From Capitella teleta (lineage: Eukaryota; Annelida; Polychaeta; Capitellidae), in assembly GCA_000328365.1 (NCBI GenBank), contig KB307198.1:322531-386530 (forward strand): a stretch of DNA of 64,000 nt, read 5' to 3'. Positions within the stretch are counted from its first letter, which is position 1. Each line of letters starts with the position of its first letter. The notes under the pieces are model-generated. The model saw only the letters and a program-made list of their open reading frames with translations. It was not told the DNA's origin and did not search any database. Below are positions 22,639 to 36,319 of the stretch, piece by piece. The position numbers and the translations under genes are program-made.

Positions 22639-25600
22639 AGCTAAACACACAATGTTACATTTATCTTGATAATGTCGTAATTATCAGGATACTTCTATTG
22701 ATACGTCAAAAACAAAAAACAAAAACAAAAAAACAGCTAAACACACAATGTTACATTTATCTTGATAATGTCGTAATTATCAGGATACTTCTATTGATAC
22801 GTCTTAATGTGATAATATTATTAGGCATATATAATTTTACTTTCAAAAAACACAATGTGAGTACCCAATGCCATGACTGGAATTTGTAGTGGGTAATGTA
22901 ATCAATAGTTAAATACAGACATTTTTTAATGATTAATATAATTACGTGACCGGGATAGGACGGATAGATCAAAATTTTAACTCTTGCACGGATTTTGCTC
23001 TCTCTGACTAAGCGATGTATTTCCTGGTTAAATAACTCTGGGGAACGAGATAATATTGAATTCCTTATGATTAAATAACGATATATCGTATTTATTTAAA
23101 TTTGCGAAACTTCTTTCGTTCTCAGATCATATAAGGGTGTAGTGCTGCCAATTGACCTAAAAACGTTCTCTGTTTGCATTGTGTGAATCCCAAGTTTGAT
23201 TGCGGATCGATTTCCATTAATGGAGGTGCTTAATCAGACCACAATCTGAACCCGATGTTGACTTTCACACTCGTGAACTTCATGCCCATTGAGTGTGGCG
23301 GCCGTGATTTTCGCACCCCAACAATCTAAGCACCGAAATTCTGACACCAAACAGCGCGCAGATTATCAATGGACTACAACGGAGGGCTCAAACACACGAT
23401 ACAAATGCATGCACATTAGGCTAAATTCTAGGACATGAAATAGCAAGGTTGTGGATGCATTGAGGGACTGTCATGTTACTGGAGATAAATTTGAGTAATT
23501 GCCTTTCTTCTAAAATATAATTTTACAAATTTTTGAATTTTTATATAAGTTGAACAGACGTATCTTTGTCCACCTTTAACTTGCATTGACATAATTATAC
23601 GCCGCCGGAAGAGAAATTTGATTTTGTGAGGCTCAAATTTTTGCTTATTCCTTCAAATTCTTTTTTTTTTAATGAGTAAAGGTTTTCTACATTCTCTGGT
23701 ATGGTAATATTTTCCAGTCAGGGGAGAGATATGATCCATTGACCGTTGCAATACTCATACTTGAATTGCTACATTTTCGGGAGCATTAATTACCAATTGT
23801 TCGAGCAAAATGTAATTAAGAAAACCCTGAGCATGAATTGAAAACCCTGAGTATCAGCTAGTTTGAACACCACTGTCACAATGTGCCTGTGGTATCCTTC
23901 TAGCAGTTTGGAAGCAACTGTAATACCCGTACATGTAGTCCGCGACTTTTTTGCCCTTACCACGAACTTTCAAGCGTCACGAAAAGTAAGAAAAGCGCTG
24001 TTGTCATCAGTTATATAATGTACCAAGTAGTGCAAAAGTTATAGAACGCTGTGATTACAAAATGCGTCATGAGCCACCAAGAAATGCCTTATGATTCATT
24101 ACCGTGGCAATGTAGCAAGGATGGACAGGAATAAGCGTTATGAGGACTGCAACGTATGTGAACCAATCAAATGCGTTGGTTGGGCTGCTGAAGTATCTTG
24201 CAGGAGTACTGTAGAGCTGCAGGAGCTCCATAGTGATCCCCAATCCACACATGATCCACTGAAGCACAGCTGAAGCAATGAAGAAATGATCCTCAGGCTC
24301 AGCGACCAAAGACTCTTGCACGCTGTCGTAAACGTCCTCACACATCGAGTCGTTATCTTTGCTCAGTTCAAGTAATGTTCTGTTACTGAAGAGTAAATTT
24401 CAAATGATTCATGCTTACATAAAATGGCTGACTAACTAGTAGAAGGGTGGTTTCTGAGCCACCATGTTCCAAGTAAAAACAGCGACAAATATGGAGTAGA
24501 AAATGAGAAATGAAAAGTAGGATAATTTAGCCAGCCGCCACTTGTGTCGAACCAAACCAAGTACTAGAGGATGATACAACAGATCACCACACTTGTAGTT
24601 CACCTGGAAAAAAATGTACTATTATGCAATTTTATATTTGCCTTGAGTTACCAAAGTCTGGAGGGGGTGGTTAGCCTCTCTGATGTGAGAGTCGTCAGTG
24701 TAAGGTTTTGCGAATTCATTCAAGATACCTTCTTTGTTATACACTTTTTCTATTGAATATAAATGGGTAATTTTGGTATGCAATTCCGAATTAAATGCAC
24801 TCACGGATGCTGTTGGGAACATACATGAGGTTGGGATCACCCCATGCAGCACTTGTGTAAGTGTCATCTAAGAACTCAAAGTTCATTCGAATCTCTAGAT
24901 CGGGATCCTTGATGTCTAACCCACTGGGGGTGTTAACACAATTGTCAAACACCTTCTCCACAACCTCTGTTGAAAGAAACACCCACACGCGAGTAATGGG
25001 ACTGTTAGAATGATAGCCCTTACCTGGCATTTTCTTCATCAGTTTCCTCAGTGGAGTCGTATATGGAGCCTTTGTGCCTGGGGTACGGTTACGCAGGGCA
25101 TCTTTCCAACAACTCGATCGCACAATTGCCATTGCTGAGGACCTATAGCTCCCGTTAATCAATTGTTGAGTATACGTTGACTTACTTTTGATTGAACTGA
25201 ATTGCGAGATCCAAAGCATTGCTGCCTTCTTTGTCACGATTGGCCACATTAGCACCGAGCTTCAGCAAAAGTTCTAGCACACTCGGATGTCCTGCAATGG
25301 CGGCCAATTGCAAAGGTGTACGCTGAATGTATATGCATTAGTCAGTCAGCAAGTGTAACAAATCACTAACCATGGTGCGGTCTCTGGGTGAGATTTCTGC
25401 TTCTTCCTGGTGCAAAAGTTCAACAACTTCAGGAAACCCATGACTTGCTGCACACGCCAAAGGGGTCCAGAACTGCCTGTTTCTATATGGGGCAAGAGTT
25501 ATGCAGCACAGCAACAACAAGAGGCAATCAATTTACCTGATATCGACTCCAGCACCTGCTTCCAGAAGAGCTTCCACCACCTTGGCATGCCCAAAAGCAG

Positions 25601-28529
25601 CAGCCAGATGTAACGGGGTGTCTCCTTCTTCCTGAGTGCTATTCATGATAGTCTGATCGTCAGTGCTTTTGAGAATTGCTTTCACAATTCTGATGTGTAA
25701 CAGAGTTATTTTATTCAACTTAATGTTGTTCCGTTCTCACCCTGTTTTGCCACACTTGGATGCTACGTGCAGTGGTGTCTCTTCGTGCTCATTAATGTTC
25801 TCGATATCGGCGCCATTTTTCAAGAGGATCTTGTGATAAAACAAACAAACATTAGGGCCAAAAGTGAGGAAATAATCAAGGAACACGCTCATTGTCTGAT
25901 AGAAATTGCGGTATTGACACCTTTTTTTTTTTCCATGCTGACAATATGAATCTTGGTACATGTGCGCTGTTACGTGCATTATTATTATGTTCTGAGGTTA
26001 CGTACGACACTCATTATGCGTTTCTTCATATATACAAACATCGGAGTGTAAATGTGGCATAATTGGGGCATAATAAAAATATGTGAGGCTCTACGGTAAA
26101 ACTTCGGATATGTCGCACAGCGCACAGCTGCACAAGAGGCAATTTTAATAGCTGGGACAACGTTCAACGTTTTTGGGATTCTCGGCCTTTATCGATGCAG
26201 AATTCTTTCGTCTTCGTAATGGTATATGCATTAATACTTAGATCACAATATAAACGCACCAATGAGTGTTTTTAATTGAGGCGCCCTTAAGAACAATAGA
26301 TCGAATATTCGAGAGAAATGACCCATTAATTCTCATTTTCAATTGTCGCAACCCGACTGTCTTGCATGACCTTGATATCATTGTAAAGGTTGCTCTCTCT
26401 ACTTTCTAGAAATATTAAAGTGGACTAGATTCCTTCGATCACCATCCAATCAATCGCGAAGCAAGGAACAGAACAAATGTTTCGTCGTCAAATTTGCCCA
26501 TGCACATAACTCATAGCAACGTTTTTATTGATTGATTTTCTCAGATTAGACATTTTTGGGTTATGCATTTTCAAGCCTGACGCATTATCTCAAATTTACA
26601 TGGCTTTTCGCAATGCTAAACTATATCAAAACATCTATCGCTACACGATTCATAATTCGGATATTGGCTGATCATTCACCTCTGTTATTGCAGTGTATCC
26701 TTTCTCAGCCGCCAGATGCAAAGGGCTGTTTCCAAGCTTATCATCGGCGCTAACTATTCGATCTTTCAATCCTTCCGACCCTTCGATGTGGTCAAACAGG
26801 ATCTGCAATAGTAATAATGATTTTGCATTGTGTGACTTTGTGTCACATTCAGTTTTTTTCTTTCACCTCAATGCAGGACGTTCTGTTGTGCAGAGCAGCC
26901 AGGTGAATCACTGACTGGTCCTCTGTGGTCAAGGCAGTAACATTTGCTCCTCTGGACAGTAGTTCGGTCAGAACTTTCTCTTCACCATGAACCACTGCGG
27001 TCAACAACGGCGTGAAGTTCTCGTGGTCTGCAGCTTCAAGATTGGCACCACTGTATCATTCAGCGTGTGTATACAATTGACTCAGTGCATGTGCCCTACT
27101 TGTCAAGTAACATGTTTGTAATCTTCAACCTCCCTTGCTGCACAGCAAGATGAAGCGGTGTAGCTTGGTTAGAGTCCACCCATTTTACCAAGCTTGGTTC
27201 TTTCTGTAGCAAGACTTGGACAATTCTTGGCCCCCCGCCGATGGCTGTTAAGTGAAGGGGGCTCATTTGTGTCGATCGACAAGTCTTCATAACCCTTGCA
27301 CCTTTAGAGATTATTCATGTAAGGAGAGGGAATTCTTAAGGGTGTTTTAATCTTTTTTACCCCTTTCAATGAGGATTTCCACAATTCGTTTGCGTTTGCT
27401 TTCAACTGCGCAATCCAATGGAGATTCGCCATCCACTGATTCGTCGTTGACCATCTGAACCATCAAATCGGTCAATCAACATGCACGGATAGCATGTAAT
27501 TTAAAACATTGCGATTGACTACAAACCGCTATCTCTTCTTCGTCGTTGATGCAGCTGTTCAATAGAAGGGTGACGAAATTCAGGCTCCCTTCCGCCGCAG
27601 CCAGCATCAGCGGAGTTCCTTTCCTCTCGGTGGTGGCTCTGGTCTTAGCTCCTTCTTCAATCAACATCTTCCCGATTGAATGTCTCTCAAATTTGGCTGC
27701 GTAATGCATTGCAGTCCACCCTCTTTTATCCGAGTTCTGTTTTAAAAGAAACAAATGCAATATTTTCATCGTTGAAGAGGCCGATATTGTGAATGAAGTA
27801 TTCATGTACTTATTGGGTTCTCCATAAGCAGTATTTTCAAGAGAGTGCCCTTTCTCAGCAGGAGAACTAACCTCGAGATCCAATCCGACGGTTTCGAGGA
27901 TTTCTTGCACGGCTTCCTCGTTGCCTCTGATGACGGCCATGCTGAGCGGAGTGTCGCCCGTTTCATTTGACGCATTCACATCAGCCCCATTCTTCAAAAG
28001 TATCCTAATCACTTCCCTGCTTGATTCACTCTACACGGAAGAAGAGAGCTGTTATATAACGATATGGTACATGCCGTGGACTAGTCTCTTACCGTGACAA
28101 TCTCCCCTGCAGCAGTCTGGAAATTCCTTTCCCTGTACCTCGCGGCGTAGTGAAGTGGAGTCGATTGCACTCCATCCGGCACGTTAGGATCTGGTGTTGA
28201 CATTAAACCTCAATTCTTGGTGATCGTTGATTGGTGTACCAACCTGCTCCCCGTTCCAACAATCCTTGGACCAATTCTTTCTTGTTATACCATGCGGCGT
28301 AATGCAGCGCTGTCATTCGCTTGGAGTCGTATTCATTGATTCCGGATCCTTTCACTCCCATGATCTTCTCCAGATCCATGACCTGACCGTCAATCATACT
28401 CTTGATCCCCTCCATGCTTGCGTACGTCTTCTGCTTCGCCTGAGTGCGTGTGTTCACTCATTTACATGGCAGAAAAAGAATATTCACCTGCTCAGCGGAT
28501 TTGAACCCTGGACCCAGTGATAAGAAGGG
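21467..28529 (-). CDS. TRPA1-like: TRPA1-like channel gene A, lacking the exons for the pore and S6
   Basis: Exons (right to left): 28244-28415 (possibly preceded in frame by 28416-28439 and a separate 28488-28529), 28093-28190, 27872-28030, 27527-27736, 27361-27454, 27100-27301, 26867-27050, 26680-26802, 25741-25829, 25537-25689, 25371-25482, 25186-25322, 25024-25142, 24805-24966, 24652-24749, 24437-24603, 24103-24385, 22428-22565, then 21970-22155 and 21467-21685. The first twelve give ankyrin repeats (TPLHLAA type), the next three a linker, then S1 to S4. Lengths and phases match gene B exon for exon. At the S4-S5 exon the match to B breaks off and the frame runs into TGA at 22428. Exons for S5, pore, S6 and the GLAVGD segment are absent, although the last two tail exons remain. 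If read as is, it gives about 900 residues without a pore. It is either a pseudogene, a pore-less regulatory subunit, or an assembly fault. The true start codon is uncertain. Confidence 0.85.
22602..22803. repeat. 36-base A-run followed by a duplicated 70-bp block
   Basis: A pure A-run (22602-22637) is followed by a 70-bp block at 22638-22707. The block is repeated without visible difference at 22734-22803, the copies being separated by an A/C-rich linker (AAAAACAAAAAACAAAAACA type). It sits in gene A directly upstream of the broken S4-S5 exon, so replication slippage or an assembly error are both possible origins. Confidence 0.9.
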
Positions 28530-29964
28530 CTGATTGTAAGTGATGAACACCTTTATTGAATGGCAAGTAAACAGTAGTTGAGTGCAGTCAATAGTAAACG
28601 CAATCACCACAGGTGGAGGATAGAATAGAATGTCTAATCGTTATTGAATTCTGGTTTTTGCTACTTATTCTATCCTCAGTCATAATGCTCTTATTTCTGT
28701 AAACTGCAGAATATAGTTTTTGGGAGACCTCCTGCAATACATTATGCTGGTGATGATATTCGGATAGGTTATTATAATGTCTCTTATTATTTCATTAAGC
28801 AATAGAACGAGTTGTAGTTTTTGTTTTCAAGCCATGTACCTAGCAATATTTTCATGGAAGTAGATGTCGTTGTTTCAACTACATGTATATGAATTAATTA
28901 TCTAGTGCAGATTAATATTAGCGGGTGTGCCCTTTGAACCTTCTGTTGATCCGAGCTGAGGTCACGAATCCATGGCTCGGGCTAAGTCGTGAAGAAAGTT
29001 TAGAAACGCTTACCAAGAAATCCTTGTCACGTCTGTGCTGCTAGAACTTAAAGAGCAATGCTTCTGAGCCTAAGTACATACTTGTTTTGGTACATAATTA
29101 CCCTCTTGATAATAATTATGTCTGCAATTAAATGGCGAACCTAAGTCATTGAATGACGATTCAGTTAATTACCAACGGTTTTGATAATTAGGTTTCATTG
29201 CTTCTGTTAATTCGGTATCAATTTGTTTTTACATTGTATGCTATTTCAAGAGGACCCCAAGAGGACCTCATTCGCAAGAGGACCTCAACCGTCGAGACAG
29301 TTGGTGCGGTGCGCTGCGATAATGCCTGAACAATTAAGCATTCAACGGGCCAACCACCCGCCCACTCGGCTAACTGGGTAATGCGCATTGACTGCTACCA
29401 TCAATGAGGATGCAAATGGTGACGAACATGCAGCTGAGGGAGTGGTAAATTCACCCTATCTGAGCAAGAGATCATGCTCAGCTATGGTTAGGTCTCACTC
29501 TGAATCTAGAAGACTGAGCGTTATGATTCTAGTTCCCATGTATGTGAAAGCCATCGTGAGGATCGAATTAACTGTTGATACAGCTTCGTTAAGATCGTAA
29601 AGTTCATTAACACGACATCTGCTTCTTCCTACCTCATATTTTCACGACAGTGTAAGATTACGTTAATTAGCGTGATGCCGTAATTGGGCTCACTTCTGTT
29701 TCTCTTATACCTTCAACAAACAACTCTATTATTTTTTTGTGCTTGTGTGGTATGATTATGCCGAACAAAAATATTGTTCAATATTTCAGCCAATAACATA
29801 ATTTTTCCATTGTATACAACTTTCTGATTACACGTTTTTTATAACTCTTGTAAGTAATAACGGGTTTTTTTTTTCTAATAGCGTTAATTTAATAATGATA
29901 TATGGTCCATAACATTTGAAAACTGTTGCATCTACACAGTGCCAAACAACGACAAAACACCCGA
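28530..29964. other. Spacer between TRPA genes A and B
   Basis: About 1.4 kb without a recognised gene. It must hold the promoter of gene A and the 3' untranslated region of gene B. On the minus strand an ATTAAA (29888-29893) lies about 70 bases after the stop of gene B and is a fair polyadenylation signal. A short direct repeat (CAAGAGGACCTCA near 29268-29287 and the related AAGAGGACCCCA just before) is visible. The open frame 29388-29600 (+) shows no family. Confidence 0.5.
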
Positions 29965-32900
29965 TCACGAATCAGTCATTTCTATTCCATTTGCCTCCAA
30001 CAGTTTTTTCAGCATGGCTTCCATTGCACCAATGTCGTTCTTCAGGGCTTTTATCTCTTCCTTGCTGCTTTCTACTTGAGTCATCAGACGTTGTTGAAAC
30101 TTCTTCTGGATAGAGATCTTGGATTTTTCCTGCGTGACGTGATCTTCGTCCTCTCTGGCAGCTTCTTCTTCAGCTAATTCCTCCTGCAAACATTTACAAT
30201 TGTTTATCCTGGATACTCAAAGCATATGTGCAGTGTCAATTATGTAGCATTGTGTTTCCTTTGATTTTTCAGTATGATATAACACTAACCACTTCTGTAT
30301 AAAGGGCTTCGGCGATTGTTTTTGATGACAATGGTCCGGACAAGAAGTGACCAAGCCTCCTGGTAAATATTCTACCAAGCTTGTTCGGTCTGATGTACAA
30401 GTGGCCAACCACGCATTGGAAATAGCGTCTCAGATCTTCGGTCAATCCGACCTCCACGTCTAAAGCTAGCTCAATCTGTAGATGGGAAGAAAAATAATAC
30501 GTAAGTGAGTGAACAGCGTGTTGTACATTGGATTCAATCTTTCACCACCAAATTTAGTGGCTACATTTAATGGTAACGATTTACAATGGTAACGAAGGCA
30601 AGCAATTGATCAAATACTCAGTTGTCTATGAAATAAGTATACCATGGTATTGTGATTGAGGTTTTTTTTCATGTATTTTCGTCATTATCCAAATGTTCAA
30701 CATGGTAGTTTTATAAAGTTTACGAGCTGTAATGCCTAATTATATATTATTGCAAAATAAATCCAGCCATAAACCACTGATAAAGCCCAAAAGGATGAAA
30801 TATTTGCTGAGCAAAAATTATTTCGACAACTTGACTGCATGAGAATTAACGAACCTGCATCGCAAGCTTCTGGATCCGTGCATGTTCTTGGATCTCCTGT
30901 ACATCGCCAACTGCCAGACCGGTCTGTTTGGTATACGGATTGTATAATCGGTGATTATTATTGTAAGGGAAACCTTACCAATAAGTTCATAATGATGATA
31001 GTGGCAATACAGATGAACAACATGAATACAATGTACGTTATGCCTTCGTAGTACACTTCAGCATCGAAATCGTCATCATCGCCATGAAACAGTCCTTCAA
31101 ATTCAATTTCGCCGATCATCATCACACCGGTCTTCACAAAGGCATATCCTGGTGTAGCAAACGCCACCTGTGGTTAACAATTAAAATCAACATGTAATTT
31201 ACATAATTAATGCTTGACCTGGTTTCGCAAGAGCACGTAAAACGTGAATCCGAACGCAAAGACAAAGAGTGAGAAACAGAAAACGAAGAACTTGAAGAAC
31301 GTTTTGCAGATGACGCCGACCATGACGACATAGATCCCGACCCCAGGAAGACGACGAAGGAAGAGAATCAAGTTCATCCACGCCAAAAACATGGCTGACG
31401 TCCCCAACTGCCATTGCCAATCCTGTGGAAAAGCATGCAATTTCAATTTTATACTGATAATACCACAATTAAAGTGTGTCCATATATAATTTATCGTTAA
31501 GTAAATAACTATATATTAATACACGTCATGTACGTAACACATTTTATATCACGCCGATTTATCAGAAACAGGAATGCTGATTAGCTAGTTAACTCGTCCA
31601 AGGGTATGATTGACATTAATAATGGGATGCGATATCATTCATTACCGTTGCAATGTAGCAAGGGTGGACAGGAATAAGCGTTATGAGGACTGCAATGTAT
31701 GTGAACCAGTCAAAGGCGTTGGTGGGGCTGCTAATGTATCTCGCAGGTGTACTGTAAAGCTGGAGGAGCTCCATGGTCATGCCCAGTCCACACATGATCC
31801 ACTGAAGCACAGCTGATGCAATCACAAAGTGCTCTTCAGGCCCAGCAACCAAAGACTTCTTCACGCTGTCGTAAACAACATCACACATCGAGTCATCATC
31901 TTGGCTCAGTTCCAGCAATGTTTTGTTGCTAATAATAAGATGAATTATTATTGATAATATATTACTATTATTATTTAGTTGTATGCTTACTAGTAGAAGG
32001 GTGGAATCTGTACCACCATGTTCCAAGTGAAAACAGCGACAAATATGGCGTAGAAAATGAGAAATGAAAAGTAGGATAATTTAGCCAGCCGCCACTTGTG
32101 TCGAACCAAACCAAGTACTAGAGGATGATACAACAGATCACCACACTTGCTGCAGTCCACCTTGTGATTCAAGATATAATAGTCAATTAATCATTCGCGG
32201 TTCTGGTTCTTTGAGGTACCAGAGTCTGTAGAGGATGGTTGGCCTCTCTGATGTGAGAGTCGTGAGTGTAAGGTTTTGCAAACTCACTCAAAATGCCTTC
32301 ATTGTCATATACATTTTCTGTAGGACGGTGATAAGAGTGAGCTTGGAGTGAATGCTCTGTTCTAGGCACACTCACGGGGGCTATTGGGAACATGCATTAG
32401 GCTTTGATCACCCCATGCAGCGCACGTATATGTGTCATCTAAAAACTCAAAGTTCATTCGGATCTCTAGATCGGGATCCTTGACGTCCAATCCACTAGGG
32501 GTATTGACACAGTTGTCAAATACCCTCTCAACCACCTCTACCCAAAGATAATTCAACAGGTGAGAAATTGATCATTTCGGAAACAAACGGCATTACCTGG
32601 CATTTTCTTCATAAGTTTCCTAAGGGGTGTCGTGAAGGGAAGCTTCGTGTCTGGGGTGCGGTTGCGCAACGCGTCTTCCCAACAATTTGATCGCACAATT
32701 GCCATAGCTGATGTTCTGCAAGGAGAAAATTCATTTAGACGAGAGACATTTCATATACATCGAGCAATGGAATACAATAGCTCTTTTGTAATGGTTGTGC
32801 ACATCCATATTTAGGAAGATATATCTATTAAGGAATGTTTGATCAGGAAAAAATCCAACATGCAACAACATTGATGGCCTTCATGATTCCACATGCATGT

Positions 32901-35900
32901 CTAAAATACGGTCCAGCTCCACACTGCAGGTAACTAGTGCATGCACCTTGGGTACTGAGCACCTTCTTGTATTAATTGGAAACAAGACCGCTTGATAGTT
33001 CCCAAGAAGAAAGCTCAATGAATATATGCCATTAGGTTTGACATGGCGGGGTACCAAACTATGAACTCATTTCATTACCGAGCAAGCATGATCCTAAGAC
33101 AGGTTAGAAATATTAAGCATGATATTATCATGGGCATTGTAGCTAGGATAATTGACATACAATTGTGTGTAAATATGTATATGTATATATATAGAACAAG
33201 TTTGAGGTTTTGACAAGGGTGGCTTTCTCTTCAGATTGGTTGGGAGCTCTTAATTCAAAATGAAAGGATCAATACCCAGGCCACTTTTAAGACTTAAAAG
33301 GGTTTACTTTTTGTATTTATAGGGTAACTTGATGATAAGATAACCCTGATAGGAAAAAAGCCTCTCGAGAGATATATACGCTATACGCGTAGGCATATTT
33401 TGACAGGTCAGAAAGGGAGTGCCACAATGCCTTTTAAAGTTTAATGTGCATACGGTTGTATACGTACTCGTCACCAAATCCAGCAACAAAAAGAAACGAT
33501 GTTAGATGTTAAGCACTAGTAGATGAGGTATCAAGAGCCCTTCCCACAATCTTAGTTGCATGATAGTTAAAATCACCTTATGCTGTGTACATAAATTTAT
33601 TCAAACTCTGTAGGCAACACTTGACTGAAGTTTATACATTTGGTTCAAATTTTTGATATCTTAAAAACAAGACCGACCCTGAACGTGAGTGCACTTTCAA
33701 CAGTATCATGTATGACTGCTTTCTGTGCGAACCAATCACCTTTTAAGGAATTTAAAGAGCAAACATTATCATCATACACTTGCGACTTCAACAGGTTGAT
33801 GAGTGATTTTTGTTTCCTTGTGTAGAATACTGTTTTGATGACGAAATTACATTTACCTTTGGTTGAACTGAATTGCGAGATCCAAAGCATTGTTGCCCTC
33901 TTTGTCCCTATCTGCCACATTAGCTCCCAGCTTTAAGAGTAATTCTATCACATTGGGATGTCCAGTGATGGCGGCCAAGTGCAGAGGTGTTCGCTAGAAG
34001 TTCATATGTAAATCAACTATTTCGGCTCGTTATAAATTTTCCGAACCATTGTCCGATCTCTTGGTGAAATTTCGGCTTCCTTTTTATGCAGGAGTGTCAC
34101 TACTTCTGAAAATCCATGGCTGGCTGCACATGCTAATGGTGTCCAGAATTGCCGATTTCTACGATGGACATTATACAAATAAATAAACATTGATGGTGTA
34201 CTAACCTGATATCGACTCCAGCCCCTGCATCAAGGAGGACGTCCACCACCTTGGCATGCCCAAATGCCGCAGCCAGATGCAGAGGGGTGTCCCCATCCTC
34301 CTGAGCACTGTTCATAACCGTTTGGTCGGTTGTACTTTTGAGAATTGCTTTCACAATCCTGTTGCGCAACAAAAAAAAAAAACATATTGCAGCTTGATTT
34401 TGTTTTTTATTCTTACTCTGTTTGACCCCATTTTGAAGCCACGTGGAGAGGCGTCTCTTCGTGTTCGTTGATGTTTTCAATATCTGCGCCATTTGCAAGA
34501 AGGATCTTGGAGAGAAAAAAATATATATTTACAGGATGGACCAAACGTAGTATGTCTACGTATTCAATGATAATTTTTCTAGAAGAGACATCTTGTATAA
34601 TCATAAGCACGCCAAAATATAATTATTATCAAAACAGTCATAAAACTCAGAAATGTCAGACAAATAAATAGTATAAGGAAATTAAGCTCATTAACAGAAT
34701 TATAAGTTATTAATTTCGTTCGAAAATCATGAATAATATTTTAATCTCACTTCTGTAATGGCAGTGTAGCCTTTTTCCGCCGCCAAATGCAAAGGGCTGT
34801 TGCCAAGTTTATCATCGGCGCTCACTATTCTGTCTTTCAATCCTGCTGTTTGTTTGATGTGTTCCAGCAATACCTACAAAAACAAAGAAGTTATCTTTCA
34901 CATTCGGATTATTTCTCTCACTTCAATGCAAGATGTTCTGTTGTGCATTGCAGCCAGATGAATCACTGACTGGTCTTCTGTGGTCAAGGCAGTAACATTT
35001 GCTCCTCTGGACAGTAGTTCAGCCAAAACCTTATCTTCGCCGTGGACTACTGCCGTTAACAATGGTGTGAAATTTTCGCGATCTGTGGCTTCGAGTTTGG
35101 CACCACTATTACAATGAAATAAATTACAGCATTGGCACTGAGTAGCTGTCTTACTGATCGAGTAGCATGATCGTAATCTTCAACCTCCCTTGCTGCACTG
35201 CCAAGTGTAGAGGTGTAGCGTGGTTTGAGTCCACCCATTTTACCAAGCCTGGTTCTTTCTCTAGCAAGACTTGAACAATTCTTGGTCCCCCACTGATGGC
35301 TGTCAAGTGAAGTGGGCTCACTTGTGTCGATCGACAAGTTTTCAACAGCTTTGCGCCTTGAAATTACTATTAATACATGACGAAGTTCACTCAGAGGACC
35401 TGCTTTACCTCTTTCAATGAGAATGTCCACAATTCGTTTGCGTTTGCTTTCAACTGCGCAATCCAATGGAGATTCGCCATCCACCGATTCATCGTTGACC
35501 ATCTGAACCACAAACAAAGTAAAAAACACTTGCGCCAATTGCAACATGTGGGACACTAATTTGAAACATTGCGATTGACTACAAACCGCTATCTCTTCTT
35601 CGTCGTTGATGCAGCTGTTCAATAGAAGGGTGACGAAATTCAGGTTTCCTTCCGCCGCAGCCAGCATCAGCGGAGTTCCTTTCCTCTCGGTGGTGGCTCT
35701 GGTCTTGGCTCCTTCTTCAATCAACATCTTCCCGATTGAAAGTCGCCCAAACTTGGCTGCGTAATGCATTGCAGTCCACCCTCGTTTATCCGAGGCCTGT
35801 TGATTCGGATTTAAAAGACGGCAATAACCAAACGCATTGCAGTTTTTGAAGAGATATCACAATACATGTACATGAATACGATTGCAAATGCCACTTGATT

Positions 35901-36260
35901 ATTATTGTTTTCGTGCAACGCCAGCACATTGAGCACTAATTGTATTTCAGTAGCATATCATACATAATATCATAATTTCGCGACAACGAAAGAATGTACA
36001 TGCATACATTTGAATACTGACTGACATGTCCGCTTCATAAAAAAAGTGTGTTTGATTGTTAATTTTTGTTCAATTGCTAAAGCCAACCTCGAGATCCAAT
36101 CCGACGGTTTCGAGGATTTCTTGCACGGCTTCCTCGTTGCCTCTGATGACGGCCATGCTGAGCGGAGTGTCGCCCGTTTCATTTGACGCATTCACGTCAG
36201 CCCCATTCTTCAAAAGGATCCTAATCACTTCCCTGCTTGATTCACTCTACACGGAAAAAT

Positions 36261-36319
<59 letters not shown>

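Noticed and set aside
31199-31468. Open frame on the minus strand with GLAMAVGDVSHVFG, resembling the GLAVGD motif after S6
   Set aside because: It is the wrong frame of the S4-S5 exon (31219-31422), whose true frame gives DWQWQLGTSAMFLAWMN; the real GLAVGD segment is the exon at 30855-30923.
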